Origin: Phocaeicola faecalis
GTDB taxonomy: Bacteria; Bacteroidota; Bacteroidia; Bacteroidales; Bacteroidaceae
Reading direction: 5' to 3'
Length of the DNA: 64,000 nt
Assembly: GCF_021730445.1 (NCBI RefSeq)
Contig: NZ_JADNRM010000005.1
Span: forward strand, 89,403 to 153,402
The notes under the pieces are model-generated. The model made no database searches. It was not told the DNA's origin and saw nothing but the letters and a program-made list of their open reading frames with translations. How positions within the stretch are numbered: the first letter of the stretch is position 1; each line of letters starts with the position of its first letter. The translations under genes were made by a program, and so were the position numbers. Below are positions 54,821-63,678 of this stretch, piece after piece.

Positions 54821-55318
54821 TTATACATATTCTATCGGTTCTGAGGACACAGCCCTCTGTTCTTGTTTCATATATTTTTTTGGAGAGGCGCCCGTCATCT
54901 TCTTAAAGGAAGTGTAAAATGTACTTCGCGACAGAAACCCGCATCGTTGGGGCAGTTCCTCCAACGGACACTTGCCTGAACGGAGCAGCTCCTTGGCATA
55001 TTCCACCCGATAACCGTTCACCAAATCTTTCAGGTGACAGCCAAAGTAGCGGTTCACCACGTTCGACAGATAAGTCTGGTTCGTTTCAATCATATCGCTC
55101 AGCTTATTCAGTGAGAGCTTCGGGTCAAGGAACACCTGGCGCACTTCCAAATAGTACAATACATATTTATATAGCTCACAATCGACTTTCCTTGCCTGCT
55201 CCACGTTACGGCCTGCAAACTGCTGCTCCCAATAAAGATGGGCAGCCCGGAAGAGCAGATTCTTCTGCCTTTCGGAAGTAAAGGTGCGCTTGTCGCGATG
55301 TAGGAACAGGTAGTCCAT
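54821..55318 (-). CDS. Short AraC-family regulator
   Basis: A 165-residue protein consisting mainly of an AraC-type DNA-binding domain (about residues 62-155). Two helix-turn-helix units are seen: LSLNKLSDMIETNQTYLSNVVNRYFG and CPLEELPQRCGFLSRSTFYTSFKKMTGASPKKYM. The N-terminal 60 residues (KNLLFRAAHLYWEQQFAGRN) form a small helical region, with no sensor domain of usual size. It lies just before the surface lipoprotein gene and just after the inverted-repeat region. No TAnnTTTG box directly precedes its ATG, so its promoter may lie inside the inverted repeats and currently point away. Confidence 0.85.
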   Translation of the reverse strand: MDYLFLHRDKRTFTSERQKNLLFRAAHLYWEQQFAGRNVEQARKVDCELYKYVLYYLEVRQVFLDPKLSLNKLSDMIETNQTYLSNVVNRYFGCHLKDLVNGYRVEYAKELLRSGKCPLEELPQRCGFLSRSTFYTSFKKMTGASPKKYMKQEQRAVSSEPIEYV

Positions 55319-55383
55319 TGTACTCTCTTTTTATCGTCTCTATTTCAGATAATTACACATTTCCCAAACCCTTAAAAAAGGGT

Positions 55384-55424
55384 TGCGTTCGGTGCATCTC
55401 TTAGTAAGAGATACACCGAACGCA
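55384..55424. repeat. Left inverted repeat/hairpin of the possible invertible segment
   Basis: The 25-bp core GTGCATCTCTTAGTAAGAGA plus TACAC (55392-55416) is an inverted copy of the core at 55568-55592, 24 of 25 bases identical when reversed. The core is itself a palindrome around a central G, and its arms extend to a 41-bp hairpin (TGCGTTCG and CGAACGCA flanks). Confidence 0.75.
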
Positions 55425-55489
55425 CATAACCACTTTACTATTAATAGTTTAAGTCGATAAAAAAGTGTCCTATAACTTAAGACTAAAGA

Positions 55490-55497
55490 TATTTTTG
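55490..55497 (+). promoter_or_regulatory. -7-like box inside the inverted-repeat segment
   Basis: TATTTTTG fits TAnnTTTG and points right, away from the AraC-type gene. It could alternatively start a roughly 100-base RNA ending at the right hairpin. Confidence 0.4.
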
Positions 55498-55550
55498 CAC
55501 TTGCTTTGTGATTTTTCTTCTCAAAAAGTTTTAATTATCAAAACTTTGTG

Positions 55551-55558
55551 TAAATTTG
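55551..55558 (+). promoter_or_regulatory. Second -7-like box inside the inverted-repeat segment
   Basis: TAAATTTG fits TAnnTTTG, pointing right; a TTT-containing -33-like element (55529-55532) lies about 18 bases upstream. Confidence 0.45.
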
Positions 55559-55563
55559 CATCG

Positions 55564-55596
55564 AAAAGTGTATCTCTTACTAAGAGATACACTTTT
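55564..55596. repeat. Right inverted repeat/hairpin of the possible invertible segment
   Basis: A 33-bp perfect palindrome around a central C contains GTGTATCTCTTACTAAGAGA plus TACAC (55568-55592). On the + strand it is followed by a T-run, so it could also terminate transcription from the boxes to its left. Confidence 0.75.
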
Positions 55597-55730
55597 TTTC
55601 TTCTTTCTCCCAAAACCTTATTCATCACGTTCCCAACAGATTAAGCATCATCAAGTGTTTGTTTTACTTCTGTTCCGTAAATCTTAACGGATGTCAACGT
55701 ATCATAATGGAGAAATCTTGAGATTAAAAA

Positions 55731-55747
55731 AAAAGACCAAGGTCTTT
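55731..55747 (-). terminator. Terminator after the GH92 operon
   Basis: On the minus strand AAAGACC, a 2-base centre and GGTCTTT, then a run of T. It lies about 95 bases past the last GH92 stop. Confidence 0.55.
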
Positions 55748-55841
55748 CTGAAAGGAACTTAAGTGTTTTTCAATAAGACCAAGGCCCTTTTTAAAGTAGC
55801 CGGAAAAGTTTTAAAACGATTGACAGGAAGTGAAACAATGC

Positions 55842-58154
55842 CTAATGCACAGCATCCCTTGAGAAGGAATAGGGCAAATCAGACTCTTGTGTTCCTCGCA
55901 GCAAGTTAGGATAGGCGGACATACGAAACTCTATCTTGCCACCTTCCAACATTTCGCCGTGCTTCAGGAAATTGGCCGTATAAGATTGGCCGTTGACCTC
56001 CATTTGGTCAATATAACGGTTTCCTTCACTATTCTCGGGGGCAGAGAGTACCAAGTCGTTTCCATTTTCAAAGTGAAGGGTTGCCTTGCGGAACAGCGGT
56101 GCACCAAGAATATATTCATCCGTTCCGGGACATACCGGATAAAAGCCCAATGCAGAAAATACATACCAGGCCGAAGTCTGACCGTTGTCCTCATCTCCAC
56201 AATATCCGTCGGGGGCCGAAGTATACATACGGTTCATCACCTCACGCAACCAATATTGCGCTTTCCAAGGTTGTCCGGCATAGTCGTAAAGGTAAATCAT
56301 GTGTTGGATAGGCTGGTTGCCATGTGCATAGTTCCCCATGTTCATTACAGTCATCTCACGTATTTCGTGAATCACCTGTCCGTAATAGCTGTCATCGAAA
56401 ACAGGAGGAACGGCAAATACCGAGTCGAGCATCGTGACAAACATTTCCTTACCTCCCATCAGGTCTATTAATCCCTGAGGGTCATGAAATACCGACCAGG
56501 AATAATGCCAGCTGTTTCCTTCGGTAAAGGCATCACCCCATTTCAGTGGAGAAAACGGCTTCTGAAACTTTCCGTCCTTGTTCTTGCCACGCATCAACTT
56601 GCTTTCACTATCAAACAGGTTCTTATAATTCAAGGCACGTTTCGCGAAAAGACTGATTTCTTTCTGCGGACGCTTCAATTCCTTAGCCAAACGGTAAATA
56701 CACCAGTCATCATAGGCGTACTCCAACGTGCGGGCAGCATTCTCGTTGATGTTTACATCATAAGGGATATACCCCAAACGGTTGTAATATTCATATCCCA
56801 AACGCCCGGTGGAAGAAACTTGGGAATGCACATTTTCAGTGCCGTGCAATAACCCCTTGTACATACTTTCCACATCTTCCACACGCACACCTTTCATATA
56901 GGCATCCACCAAAACGGAGGCCGAGTTATTCCCCACCATACAACCGCGATGTCCCGGACTCGCCCATTCAGGAAAGAAGCCGCTTTCTTTATATGTATTT
57001 ATCAGACCTTCCTGAATTTCTCTGTTGACCGACGGATACATCAAGTTAAGCAATGGAAACAGACAACGGAATGTATCCCAAAAGCCGGTATCGGTATATA
57101 GATAGCCCGGCAATACTTTTCCATTATAAGGACTGTAATGTATCGGTCGTCCCTCCGCATCCATTTCATAAAACTTACGCGGGAAAAGCAACGAACGGTA
57201 AAGGCAGGAATAGAATGTACGATATTGTTCGTCTGTTCCGCCTTCCACCTCTATCTTGCCCAGCACCCGGTTCCAAGCATCCTTACCTTTTTGTACCAAC
57301 ACATCAAAAGTATCAGTACCCAATTCGCGAAGATTTGCTTCCGCCTGTCCGAAGCTGATAAACGAAGAGGCTACCCGGGCATGTACCACTTCACCTTTAC
57401 CGGTTTTGAAACCGATTACGGCTCCTGCATGAAAAGCAGTCTGCTCCATGACGTCCCTTTTTAAAGAAAGGGAAACCTTATCCTTTTTTCTTTTAGGTTC
57501 TACATCATTGGAAAAAGTAGCCCGATAGACAAAAGGTTTGTCGAACTCAATGACAAAATAGTTCTTGAAGTTGTCGGGAACACCTCCGCTGTTACGTGTG
57601 GTGTAGCCTATAATCTTATTCTCTTCGGGAATAATCCTGATAAAGGAACCGCGGTCGAAAGCATCAACCACCACATAAGAATCATTATCGGGAAAGGTGA
57701 ACCGAAACATAACCGCACGTTCGGTCGGTGTAAGTTCGGTCACGACATCGTGTTCCGCTAAATATACCTTATAATAATAAGGATGCGATACCTCCCCCTT
57801 ATGGGAAAACCAACTGGCACGCTTGTCTTCATCAAACTCCGGTTTTCCGGTGACAGGCATCAGAGAAAATTGACCGTAATCGTTTATCCACGGACTGGGC
57901 TGATGAGTTTGCTTAAAACCGCGAATCTTGTTGGCGGTATAAACATACTGCCATCCGTCACCCATCTTCCCGGTTTGGGGCGTCCAAAAATTCATACCCC
58001 ACGGACGGGCAGTCGCAGGATAAGTGTTGCCGGTGGAAAGTTCGAAGGAGGACTGAGTCCCCACCAACGGACTCACATAGCCGACATAGTCTTTTGCCTG
58101 CACCCATAAAGTGAGGCAAAGAGCTATAGCTGAAAGGAAAAATTTCTTTATCAT
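55842..58154 (-). CDS. GH92 alpha-mannosidase, probable alpha-1,2 type
   Basis: A 770-residue calcium-dependent inverting exo-mannosidase. The signal peptide ends near VQAK (about residue 20) with no lipobox, so it is probably periplasmic. Glu545 in FTEGNSWHY matches the general acid, and GYCGDEDNGQTSAWYVFSALGFYPVCPG is the family signature. His596-Glu597 (VIHEIREM) is also present. In BT3990, as I recall, the equivalent residues are 533, 584 and 585, a constant offset of 12, and the His-Glu pair gives alpha-1,2 specificity. The other two GH92 proteins of this operon lack the pair. It is the last gene of the operon, 16 bases behind the middle one. Confidence 0.92.
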   Translation of the reverse strand: MIKKFFLSAIALCLTLWVQAKDYVGYVSPLVGTQSSFELSTGNTYPATARPWGMNFWTPQTGKMGDGWQYVYTANKIRGFKQTHQPSPWINDYGQFSLMPVTGKPEFDEDKRASWFSHKGEVSHPYYYKVYLAEHDVVTELTPTERAVMFRFTFPDNDSYVVVDAFDRGSFIRIIPEENKIIGYTTRNSGGVPDNFKNYFVIEFDKPFVYRATFSNDVEPKRKKDKVSLSLKRDVMEQTAFHAGAVIGFKTGKGEVVHARVASSFISFGQAEANLRELGTDTFDVLVQKGKDAWNRVLGKIEVEGGTDEQYRTFYSCLYRSLLFPRKFYEMDAEGRPIHYSPYNGKVLPGYLYTDTGFWDTFRCLFPLLNLMYPSVNREIQEGLINTYKESGFFPEWASPGHRGCMVGNNSASVLVDAYMKGVRVEDVESMYKGLLHGTENVHSQVSSTGRLGYEYYNRLGYIPYDVNINENAARTLEYAYDDWCIYRLAKELKRPQKEISLFAKRALNYKNLFDSESKLMRGKNKDGKFQKPFSPLKWGDAFTEGNSWHYSWSVFHDPQGLIDLMGGKEMFVTMLDSVFAVPPVFDDSYYGQVIHEIREMTVMNMGNYAHGNQPIQHMIYLYDYAGQPWKAQYWLREVMNRMYTSAPDGYCGDEDNGQTSAWYVFSALGFYPVCPGTDEYILGAPLFRKATLHFENGNDLVLSAPENSEGNRYIDQMEVNGQSYTANFLKHGEMLEGGKIEFRMSAYPNLLRGTQESDLPYSFSRDAVH

Positions 58155-58170
58155 CGTGTGCCGGATTAGT

Positions 58171-60435
58171 TTATGGTTTTAACGGTTCAGCCCCCATACT
58201 GATTTCCATCACCCCTCCCGCCGTCAGGTCGCTGTGCGTAAAGAAAGGCTGTTCCAACGGTTTTCCATTTAACACAATGGACTGAACATATTTATTTTCT
58301 TTTGAGTTATTCTTCGTTCGAATGACAAACTCCTTTTGACCGAGCAAGTGAATAGTCACCTCTTCAAACAAGGGACGGCCAATAGAGTAAACCGGCTTAC
58401 CGGGGCATACCTGATAAAAGCCCATCGCATTCAGAATATACCAAGCTGACATCTGACCGCAATCTTCGTTGCCCGAAAGCCCATCGGGAGCATTGCGGTA
58501 CTGACTATGCAGCACACTATCGACCAACTCCTGCGTCCGCCACGGACGATTGACATAGTTATACAGATGAATAATGTGATGACTCGGTTCATTGCCATGA
58601 GCATATTGTCCGATAAGACCGGAGATATCTGCCGAAGCTGTCTCTCCCTCAAGTTCGGAAGAAACAGCGAACAGGGAATCCAGCTTGCCGACAAAAGCAT
58701 CTTCTCCTCCCATCAGTCCGACCAGACCGGGTACATCATGAGGCACAAACCAAGTCCACTGCCAAGCCGTACCTTCGCAATAATCGTCATTACGGTGAGT
58801 AGACGAACGAGGATTGAACGGAGTACGCCATTTTCCTTTACTGTCCAATCCACGCATAAAACGAGTTTCGGAATCGAAATAAGACTTGTATGCACCGGCA
58901 AAATGAGCATATTTATCTCTTGTTTCCATATCTCCCAAGCTATCTGCCAAAACAGAAATGCACCAATCGTCATAAGCATATTCCAAAGCCTTTGCCACCG
59001 ACTCGTTTTCGAAGTCGCAAGGAATATACCCCATTGTATTTTTATAATAACGCGCGCGAGGCATCACAAAAGGAACCAGCCATTTCGGACCGATAATACC
59101 GGTTGTGTCATATTCGGCAACACGCAGACAGGCTTTGTAGGCTTCTTGAACATCAAAATCACGATACCCTTTCACGTATGCATCAGTGATGATAGAGGCG
59201 GCATGATAGCCAATCATCGTTCCCGTATAATTGGCAGCACAGTCCCATTTTGGGAAAACACCTCCCTCACGCTGTTTCTTCAGCAACGAACGGATATAGC
59301 TTTCGTTGGTCTGAGGATCTATAATGGTAAGTAAAGGATGCAATGCACGGAATGTGTCCCAAATAGAGAAAGTAGTATACACAGGATCTTCCTTATCGGT
59401 GGTATGCACTTTCAAGTCCATACCCAAATAACGTCCGTCTACATCGGTAAACAAGTTCGGGCTTAAAAATGCATGATACATAGAGGTATAGAAGATGGCA
59501 CGTTGGTCGGGATCTTCCGTTTTCACATCTATCTTCGACAGACAATCATTCCAGATGCTACGGGCATCGGCACGTACCTTGTCAAAATTCCAATCGGGCA
59601 ACTCAGCCAAAAGATTCTGCCTGGCTCCTTCACTGTCGACAGATGAAATAGAGAAACGAACCATTACTTGCTCATCTTTAGCCGTATCAAAATGGAGCAG
59701 CATTTTGCAAACGGGAATCTGCTGTCCGCCCTCTACAACAGTATCAGTATAGAGAGTATGGGTAAAAGGCTTTGAGAAAACTGCATAGAAATAAAGGTCC
59801 TGTTGCCAAGCCCAATAAGCACTGCGCTTGTATCCGCGGAGCACAGTATCATTGACAGCCTCCACAGCCATAGCCTGATTAATTTGCTGCTGGATGTTAT
59901 AGTCCATGTCCAGAATGAAGCCCGATTCATTGCTTTCTGGAAAAGTATAACGATGCATGGCAGCACGCCCGGTGGCCGTCAACTCGGCTTTCACACCGTA
60001 AGTATCCAAGAAAACCGAATAATATCCCGGTTCGGCATACTCATTGCTGTGTGAAAAGGCAGAAGCGAAAGGACGTTTCTGGCTCTCTTTACCAAGATAT
60101 TCCACCTTTTGCTCACCCACGGTAGGCATCAGAAGAAAGTCCCCGAAATCGGCACACCCCGTGCCGCTGAGACGCGTATGAGCAAAACCATTGATGGTGG
60201 AGTCTTCGTAATAATAACCCGAACAGGAGTCCCAGCCATCGATACGCGTATCGGGGCCCGGTTGAATCATTCCATGAGGCAGCATTGCACCCGGATGCGT
60301 ATGCCCGTGCCCTCCCGTTCCGATGAAAGGGTTAACATAACCAGTGTATTCTTTCAATTCCGTCGTTTGGGGAGAACACGCACTCAAGCATAATAATCCT
60401 GCCAGACAACCGCTTACAAGTATATTGAGTTTCAT
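58171..60435 (-). CDS. GH92 alpha-mannosidase lipoprotein
   Basis: A 754-residue GH92 enzyme with a lipobox (LLCLSACSPQ, Cys about 20), so it is membrane-anchored. It opens YTGYVNPFIGTGGHGHTHPGAMLPHGMIQPGPDT and has the acid region YCEGTAWQWTWFVPHDVPGL, the metal/sugar segment QYAHGNEPSHHIIHLYNYV and NEDCGQMSAWYILNAMGFYQVCPG. The His-Glu pair of the alpha-1,2 type is replaced by SADISGL, so the linkage is probably alpha-1,3, alpha-1,4 or alpha-1,6. It is the middle gene of the operon: 40 bases behind the first GH92, 16 ahead of the third. It should trim mannose from oligosaccharides at the outer or inner membrane face. Confidence 0.92.
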   Translation of the reverse strand: MKLNILVSGCLAGLLCLSACSPQTTELKEYTGYVNPFIGTGGHGHTHPGAMLPHGMIQPGPDTRIDGWDSCSGYYYEDSTINGFAHTRLSGTGCADFGDFLLMPTVGEQKVEYLGKESQKRPFASAFSHSNEYAEPGYYSVFLDTYGVKAELTATGRAAMHRYTFPESNESGFILDMDYNIQQQINQAMAVEAVNDTVLRGYKRSAYWAWQQDLYFYAVFSKPFTHTLYTDTVVEGGQQIPVCKMLLHFDTAKDEQVMVRFSISSVDSEGARQNLLAELPDWNFDKVRADARSIWNDCLSKIDVKTEDPDQRAIFYTSMYHAFLSPNLFTDVDGRYLGMDLKVHTTDKEDPVYTTFSIWDTFRALHPLLTIIDPQTNESYIRSLLKKQREGGVFPKWDCAANYTGTMIGYHAASIITDAYVKGYRDFDVQEAYKACLRVAEYDTTGIIGPKWLVPFVMPRARYYKNTMGYIPCDFENESVAKALEYAYDDWCISVLADSLGDMETRDKYAHFAGAYKSYFDSETRFMRGLDSKGKWRTPFNPRSSTHRNDDYCEGTAWQWTWFVPHDVPGLVGLMGGEDAFVGKLDSLFAVSSELEGETASADISGLIGQYAHGNEPSHHIIHLYNYVNRPWRTQELVDSVLHSQYRNAPDGLSGNEDCGQMSAWYILNAMGFYQVCPGKPVYSIGRPLFEEVTIHLLGQKEFVIRTKNNSKENKYVQSIVLNGKPLEQPFFTHSDLTAGGVMEISMGAEPLKP

Positions 60436-60475
60436 TGCTTTATAATTGATGTTATTTCATTTCCAACAAAATATA

Positions 60476-62701
60476 TTACCGATACCAAACCTTTCCCGGC
60501 TCCGGCCCCATCTCAAATTCTACGGTAGCCCCATCCATAATCTGTTGATGGGTGATATAACTCTTGTCGTATGGTTTTCCGTTCAGTTTGACCGACTGAA
60601 CATAGATATTCTCACGGTTGACAGCCGGTGCCAGCACCGTAAACGTTTTTCCGTTATCAAGATGCATACGCATTTCGGGGAATAACGGAGTCCCTATTTC
60701 ATACTCACCACTTACAGGATTAACCGGATAAAAGCCCATAGCACTGAATACGTACCAGGCAGACATCTGCCCGCAGTCTTCGTTTCCACACAGTCCGGCC
60801 GGTGCATTAAAATAAAGATTATGCATCACTTGTGCCACATACTTCTGAGTCTTCCACGGCTGACGTGCTTTATTATACAAATAAATGACATGATGACTCG
60901 GTTCATTGCCGTGAGCATACTGTCCAATCATGCCGGTACTGAAAATAGGCAAATCCTCCTTTCCGGCAGGAATATAAGTAAACATACTGTCGAGCTTTTC
61001 GGCAAAGCGATTTTTTCCACCGACCAAAGTAATCAGTCCGCGAATATCCTGAGGCACAGACCATAAATATTGCCAACCATTGCTTTCACAAATATGAGCA
61101 GTATAGTCATCGGGAGAGAAAGGTCGGATAAAAATACCTTTGTCATCAATGGGTTGCATAAATCCCGTAGCGGGGTTGAACACATTCCTGTAGTTTTGAG
61201 AACGTTTATAAAACTCCTCTGCCAGTTCTGTCTTCCCCATCTTACGAGCCATCTCCGCAATGCAATAATCATCAAAAGCATACTCCAGTGTTTTGGAAAG
61301 TGACCAGTTTTCGGAATTATACTCATCTTTTATATTATAAGGAATATAGCCGAGCTTTTTATAAAGCCCGATTCCCCGATAGTTATCCAAGTTGGCTGTG
61401 GCAACACAGGCCTTCAATGCTTTTCCGGCATCAAAATCACCTATTCCTTTCAAATAAGCATCCACAATAACAGGAACAGCATGATAACCAATCATCATAT
61501 CAGTCTCACTGCCCCAAAAGTTCCAAACCGGAAGGCGGCCGTTCTGGTCATAAAAGGCCAGGAAAGACTTTATCATATCATTGGTGCGAACAGGCTCGGT
61601 ATAAGTAAGAAGCGGATGAGCGGCACGATAAGTATCCCATAAAGAAAAAGTACCATAATTCACCCAACCATCCGCCTTATGTATTTTCCGGTCAGGACCA
61701 TAATACGAACCATCCACATCACTAAAGACAGTGGGCGCTATCATGGTACGATACAAAGCGGTATAGAAATTCACTTTATCATCCAGACTACAGATACCTC
61801 CGACCTCTATCTTCCCAAGCTCACGGTTCCAGCTTTCTTTAGTCTCTGCCACATACCTGTCAAAATCATTGTGCGGAGCCTCAACCGCCAAGTTCTTGGC
61901 CGCACCTTCCATGCTTACTCCCGAAAGTGCCGTACACAACACCACTTCTTCCCCATCTGCCGTATCAAAATTGAAACGGGCTACATAAGCAGTTCCTATA
62001 GATTTGCCATCCTGCACAACGGCAGTAGTATCTATTTCGGAAGACTTGAAGGGTTTGGAAAAACGAGTACGGAAAAAGACACGCTGTCCACGCGCCCAAC
62101 CGTCGGAGAAACGATACCCCTGTATGGTGCATGAATCCACAATTTCAATATAAGAATCTTGTGTGAAATCCCAATTCATCGCTTTCTTCAAATTCAGGAA
62201 TACGGCAGCCTGTGCTTTAGGAAAAGTATAACGTTGAATGCCGCAACGCTCTGTCGCAGTCAACTCCACATTAATGTTGTAGTCCTTTAGCAATACACGG
62301 TAATATCCTGCGGAAGCCTCTTCATCCGAATGTAAGAATTTAGAATGAATGCCCAAAGGGGCTTCGGCTTCATGATAAGGCAGAGTGACAGGCATATAAG
62401 AGATATCATACAAATCACCGGCCCCTGTTCCTGAAAGATGCGTATGGCTGAAACCGGCAATGGTACTGTCGGGATAATAATAACCGGAGATGCGGTCCCA
62501 ACCGGGCAAGCCATTGTCCGGGCTTAGCTGAACCATGCCAAATGGTGCTTGAGCACCGGGATAAGTATTCCCGGTAAAATCAGTTCCGATAAACGGATTC
62601 ACCAACAAACTATAATCAATCACCGGTGCCGGCTGCCTATCGGATATACATGCTCCCAATATCACTAGAAAAAATAAAAACGAAAGAAGCGGTGTCTTCA
62701 T
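60476..62701 (-). CDS. GH92 alpha-mannosidase lipoprotein, first gene of operon
   Basis: A 741-residue GH92 enzyme with lipobox Cys18 (VILGACISD). The start SLLVNPFIGTDFTGNTYPGAQAPFGMVQLSPDNG is typical. The acid region is ICESNGWQYLWSVPQDIRGL, in which the usual EG is ES and the usual HD is QD. The QYAHGNEPSHHVIYLYN and NEDCGQMSAWYVFSAMGFYPVNP signatures follow. It also lacks the alpha-1,2 His-Glu pair. The three paralogues in one operon probably divide linkages among themselves. The promoter 33 bases upstream shares its whole module with the GH130 gene. Confidence 0.92.
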   Translation of the reverse strand: MKTPLLSFLFFLVILGACISDRQPAPVIDYSLLVNPFIGTDFTGNTYPGAQAPFGMVQLSPDNGLPGWDRISGYYYPDSTIAGFSHTHLSGTGAGDLYDISYMPVTLPYHEAEAPLGIHSKFLHSDEEASAGYYRVLLKDYNINVELTATERCGIQRYTFPKAQAAVFLNLKKAMNWDFTQDSYIEIVDSCTIQGYRFSDGWARGQRVFFRTRFSKPFKSSEIDTTAVVQDGKSIGTAYVARFNFDTADGEEVVLCTALSGVSMEGAAKNLAVEAPHNDFDRYVAETKESWNRELGKIEVGGICSLDDKVNFYTALYRTMIAPTVFSDVDGSYYGPDRKIHKADGWVNYGTFSLWDTYRAAHPLLTYTEPVRTNDMIKSFLAFYDQNGRLPVWNFWGSETDMMIGYHAVPVIVDAYLKGIGDFDAGKALKACVATANLDNYRGIGLYKKLGYIPYNIKDEYNSENWSLSKTLEYAFDDYCIAEMARKMGKTELAEEFYKRSQNYRNVFNPATGFMQPIDDKGIFIRPFSPDDYTAHICESNGWQYLWSVPQDIRGLITLVGGKNRFAEKLDSMFTYIPAGKEDLPIFSTGMIGQYAHGNEPSHHVIYLYNKARQPWKTQKYVAQVMHNLYFNAPAGLCGNEDCGQMSAWYVFSAMGFYPVNPVSGEYEIGTPLFPEMRMHLDNGKTFTVLAPAVNRENIYVQSVKLNGKPYDKSYITHQQIMDGATVEFEMGPEPGKVWYR

Positions 62702-62733
62702 ATTCTATAAAAGATTTCATTATTACTCTATCA

Positions 62734-62789
62734 CAAAAATACACATTATAATCACAAGAACAACCTTTCCCGCCAAACACTTCATCCTT
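62734..62789 (-). promoter_or_regulatory. GH92 operon promoter, shared module with GH130 gene
   Basis: On the minus strand AAGGATGAAGTGTTT (62789-62775), GTTGTT, then TATTTTTG (62741-62734), with GTTG and -7 box 19 bases apart. An 18-base block ending in the -7 box is identical to that at the GH130 promoter. Confidence 0.7.
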
Positions 62790-62871
62790 TTTCCAATTAT
62801 TTTTCTCATGCCAATCATAAAAAGCAATAAAATAAAGAAAGTTTTTTGATAGGAAATCTGAAGTTTTTTCG

Positions 62872-62879
62872 TATGTTTG
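62872..62879 (+). promoter_or_regulatory. -7 box for the small membrane protein gene
   Basis: TATGTTTG fits TAnnTTTG, 33 bases upstream of the ATG; a TTTG at 62845-62848 could be the -33 box although the 23-base gap is long. Confidence 0.5.
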
Positions 62880-62912
62880 TCACATCTATTACTAAAAAGC
62901 ACTACTTAATCA

Positions 62913-63599
62913 ATGAAAAAGAGCGATTTTATCTTTCTTTTGGTGGCTATTGCCATCTTTCTCCCCTTCTTTGTGAGTGACGCCGTTTATGAATGGTATA
63001 AATCATTCAACACCGCCCACGGCATGACAATGAGTTTCCTGAAGTTTGCCATCCTTTCTACCATGGGCGAAATGATTGGCCTGCGCATCAGTACCGGAGT
63101 TTACATCAACCGCACTTTCGGAGTCATTCCCCGAATGGCAGTATGGGGACTGCTGGGTATGGGTATCAATATGGCCATGATTATCTTTTCAAAAGGAGTG
63201 CCGATGTTTATGGAATATATGGGCATGGCAAATGCTTCCGATACTATCAACGGAGAAATGTGCCTCGAAAAAATAATGATAGCATTAGCCATCTCTGTTG
63301 CCATGAACAGTATCTTCGCCCCTGTCTTTATGACCCTTCACAAAATAACCGATACACACATAAGCAATTGCGCCGGTTCGGTAAAGGCATTGGTTACTCC
63401 CATCCCCATGAAACAGATTATCACAGAACTGAACTGGGCGGTGCTTTGGGGATTCGTATTCAAGAAAACCATTCCTCTGTTCTGGTATCCGGCACACACC
63501 ATCACTTTCCTGCTCCCACCAACTATGAGAGTATTATTTGCTGCCGTATTAGGCATCGTATTGGGAGTGTTACTGGCCGTCGCAGCCAAAAAGAAATAA
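62913..63599 (+). CDS. Small integral membrane protein, possibly Mpv17-like
   Basis: A 228-residue protein with about five hydrophobic segments (residues 7-22, 40-55, 75-93, 118-137 and 208-224). The last 60 residues read TELNWAVLWGFVFKKTIPLFWYPAHTITFLLPPTMRVLFAAVLGIVLG. The spacing of Trp-Tyr-Pro, His, Phe, Leu-Pro and Arg there resembles the Mpv17/PMP22 signature of eukaryotic organelle channels, for which bacterial relatives are known. I hold this only as a possibility. It stands alone between the GH92 operon and an inverted repeat. No substrate is indicated. Confidence 0.65.
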   Translation: MKKSDFIFLLVAIAIFLPFFVSDAVYEWYKSFNTAHGMTMSFLKFAILSTMGEMIGLRISTGVYINRTFGVIPRMAVWGLLGMGINMAMIIFSKGVPMFMEYMGMANASDTINGEMCLEKIMIALAISVAMNSIFAPVFMTLHKITDTHISNCAGSVKALVTPIPMKQIITELNWAVLWGFVFKKTIPLFWYPAHTITFLLPPTMRVLFAAVLGIVLGVLLAVAAKKK

Positions 63600-63678
63600 A
63601 CATTCTAAGTTCATAGGACTCCATATATAAAGTAAAGGGAGTGTGTCAAAACTAAACCAGCCTATCCAATCGTCAGTT

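Noticed and set aside
58507..59334. Long antisense frame of 275 codons
   Set aside because: Opposite a clear GH92 gene; mirrors its codon bias only.
55842..62701. Recent tandem duplication of GH92 genes
   Set aside because: The three proteins share family motifs but differ widely elsewhere, so they are old paralogues rather than recent copies.
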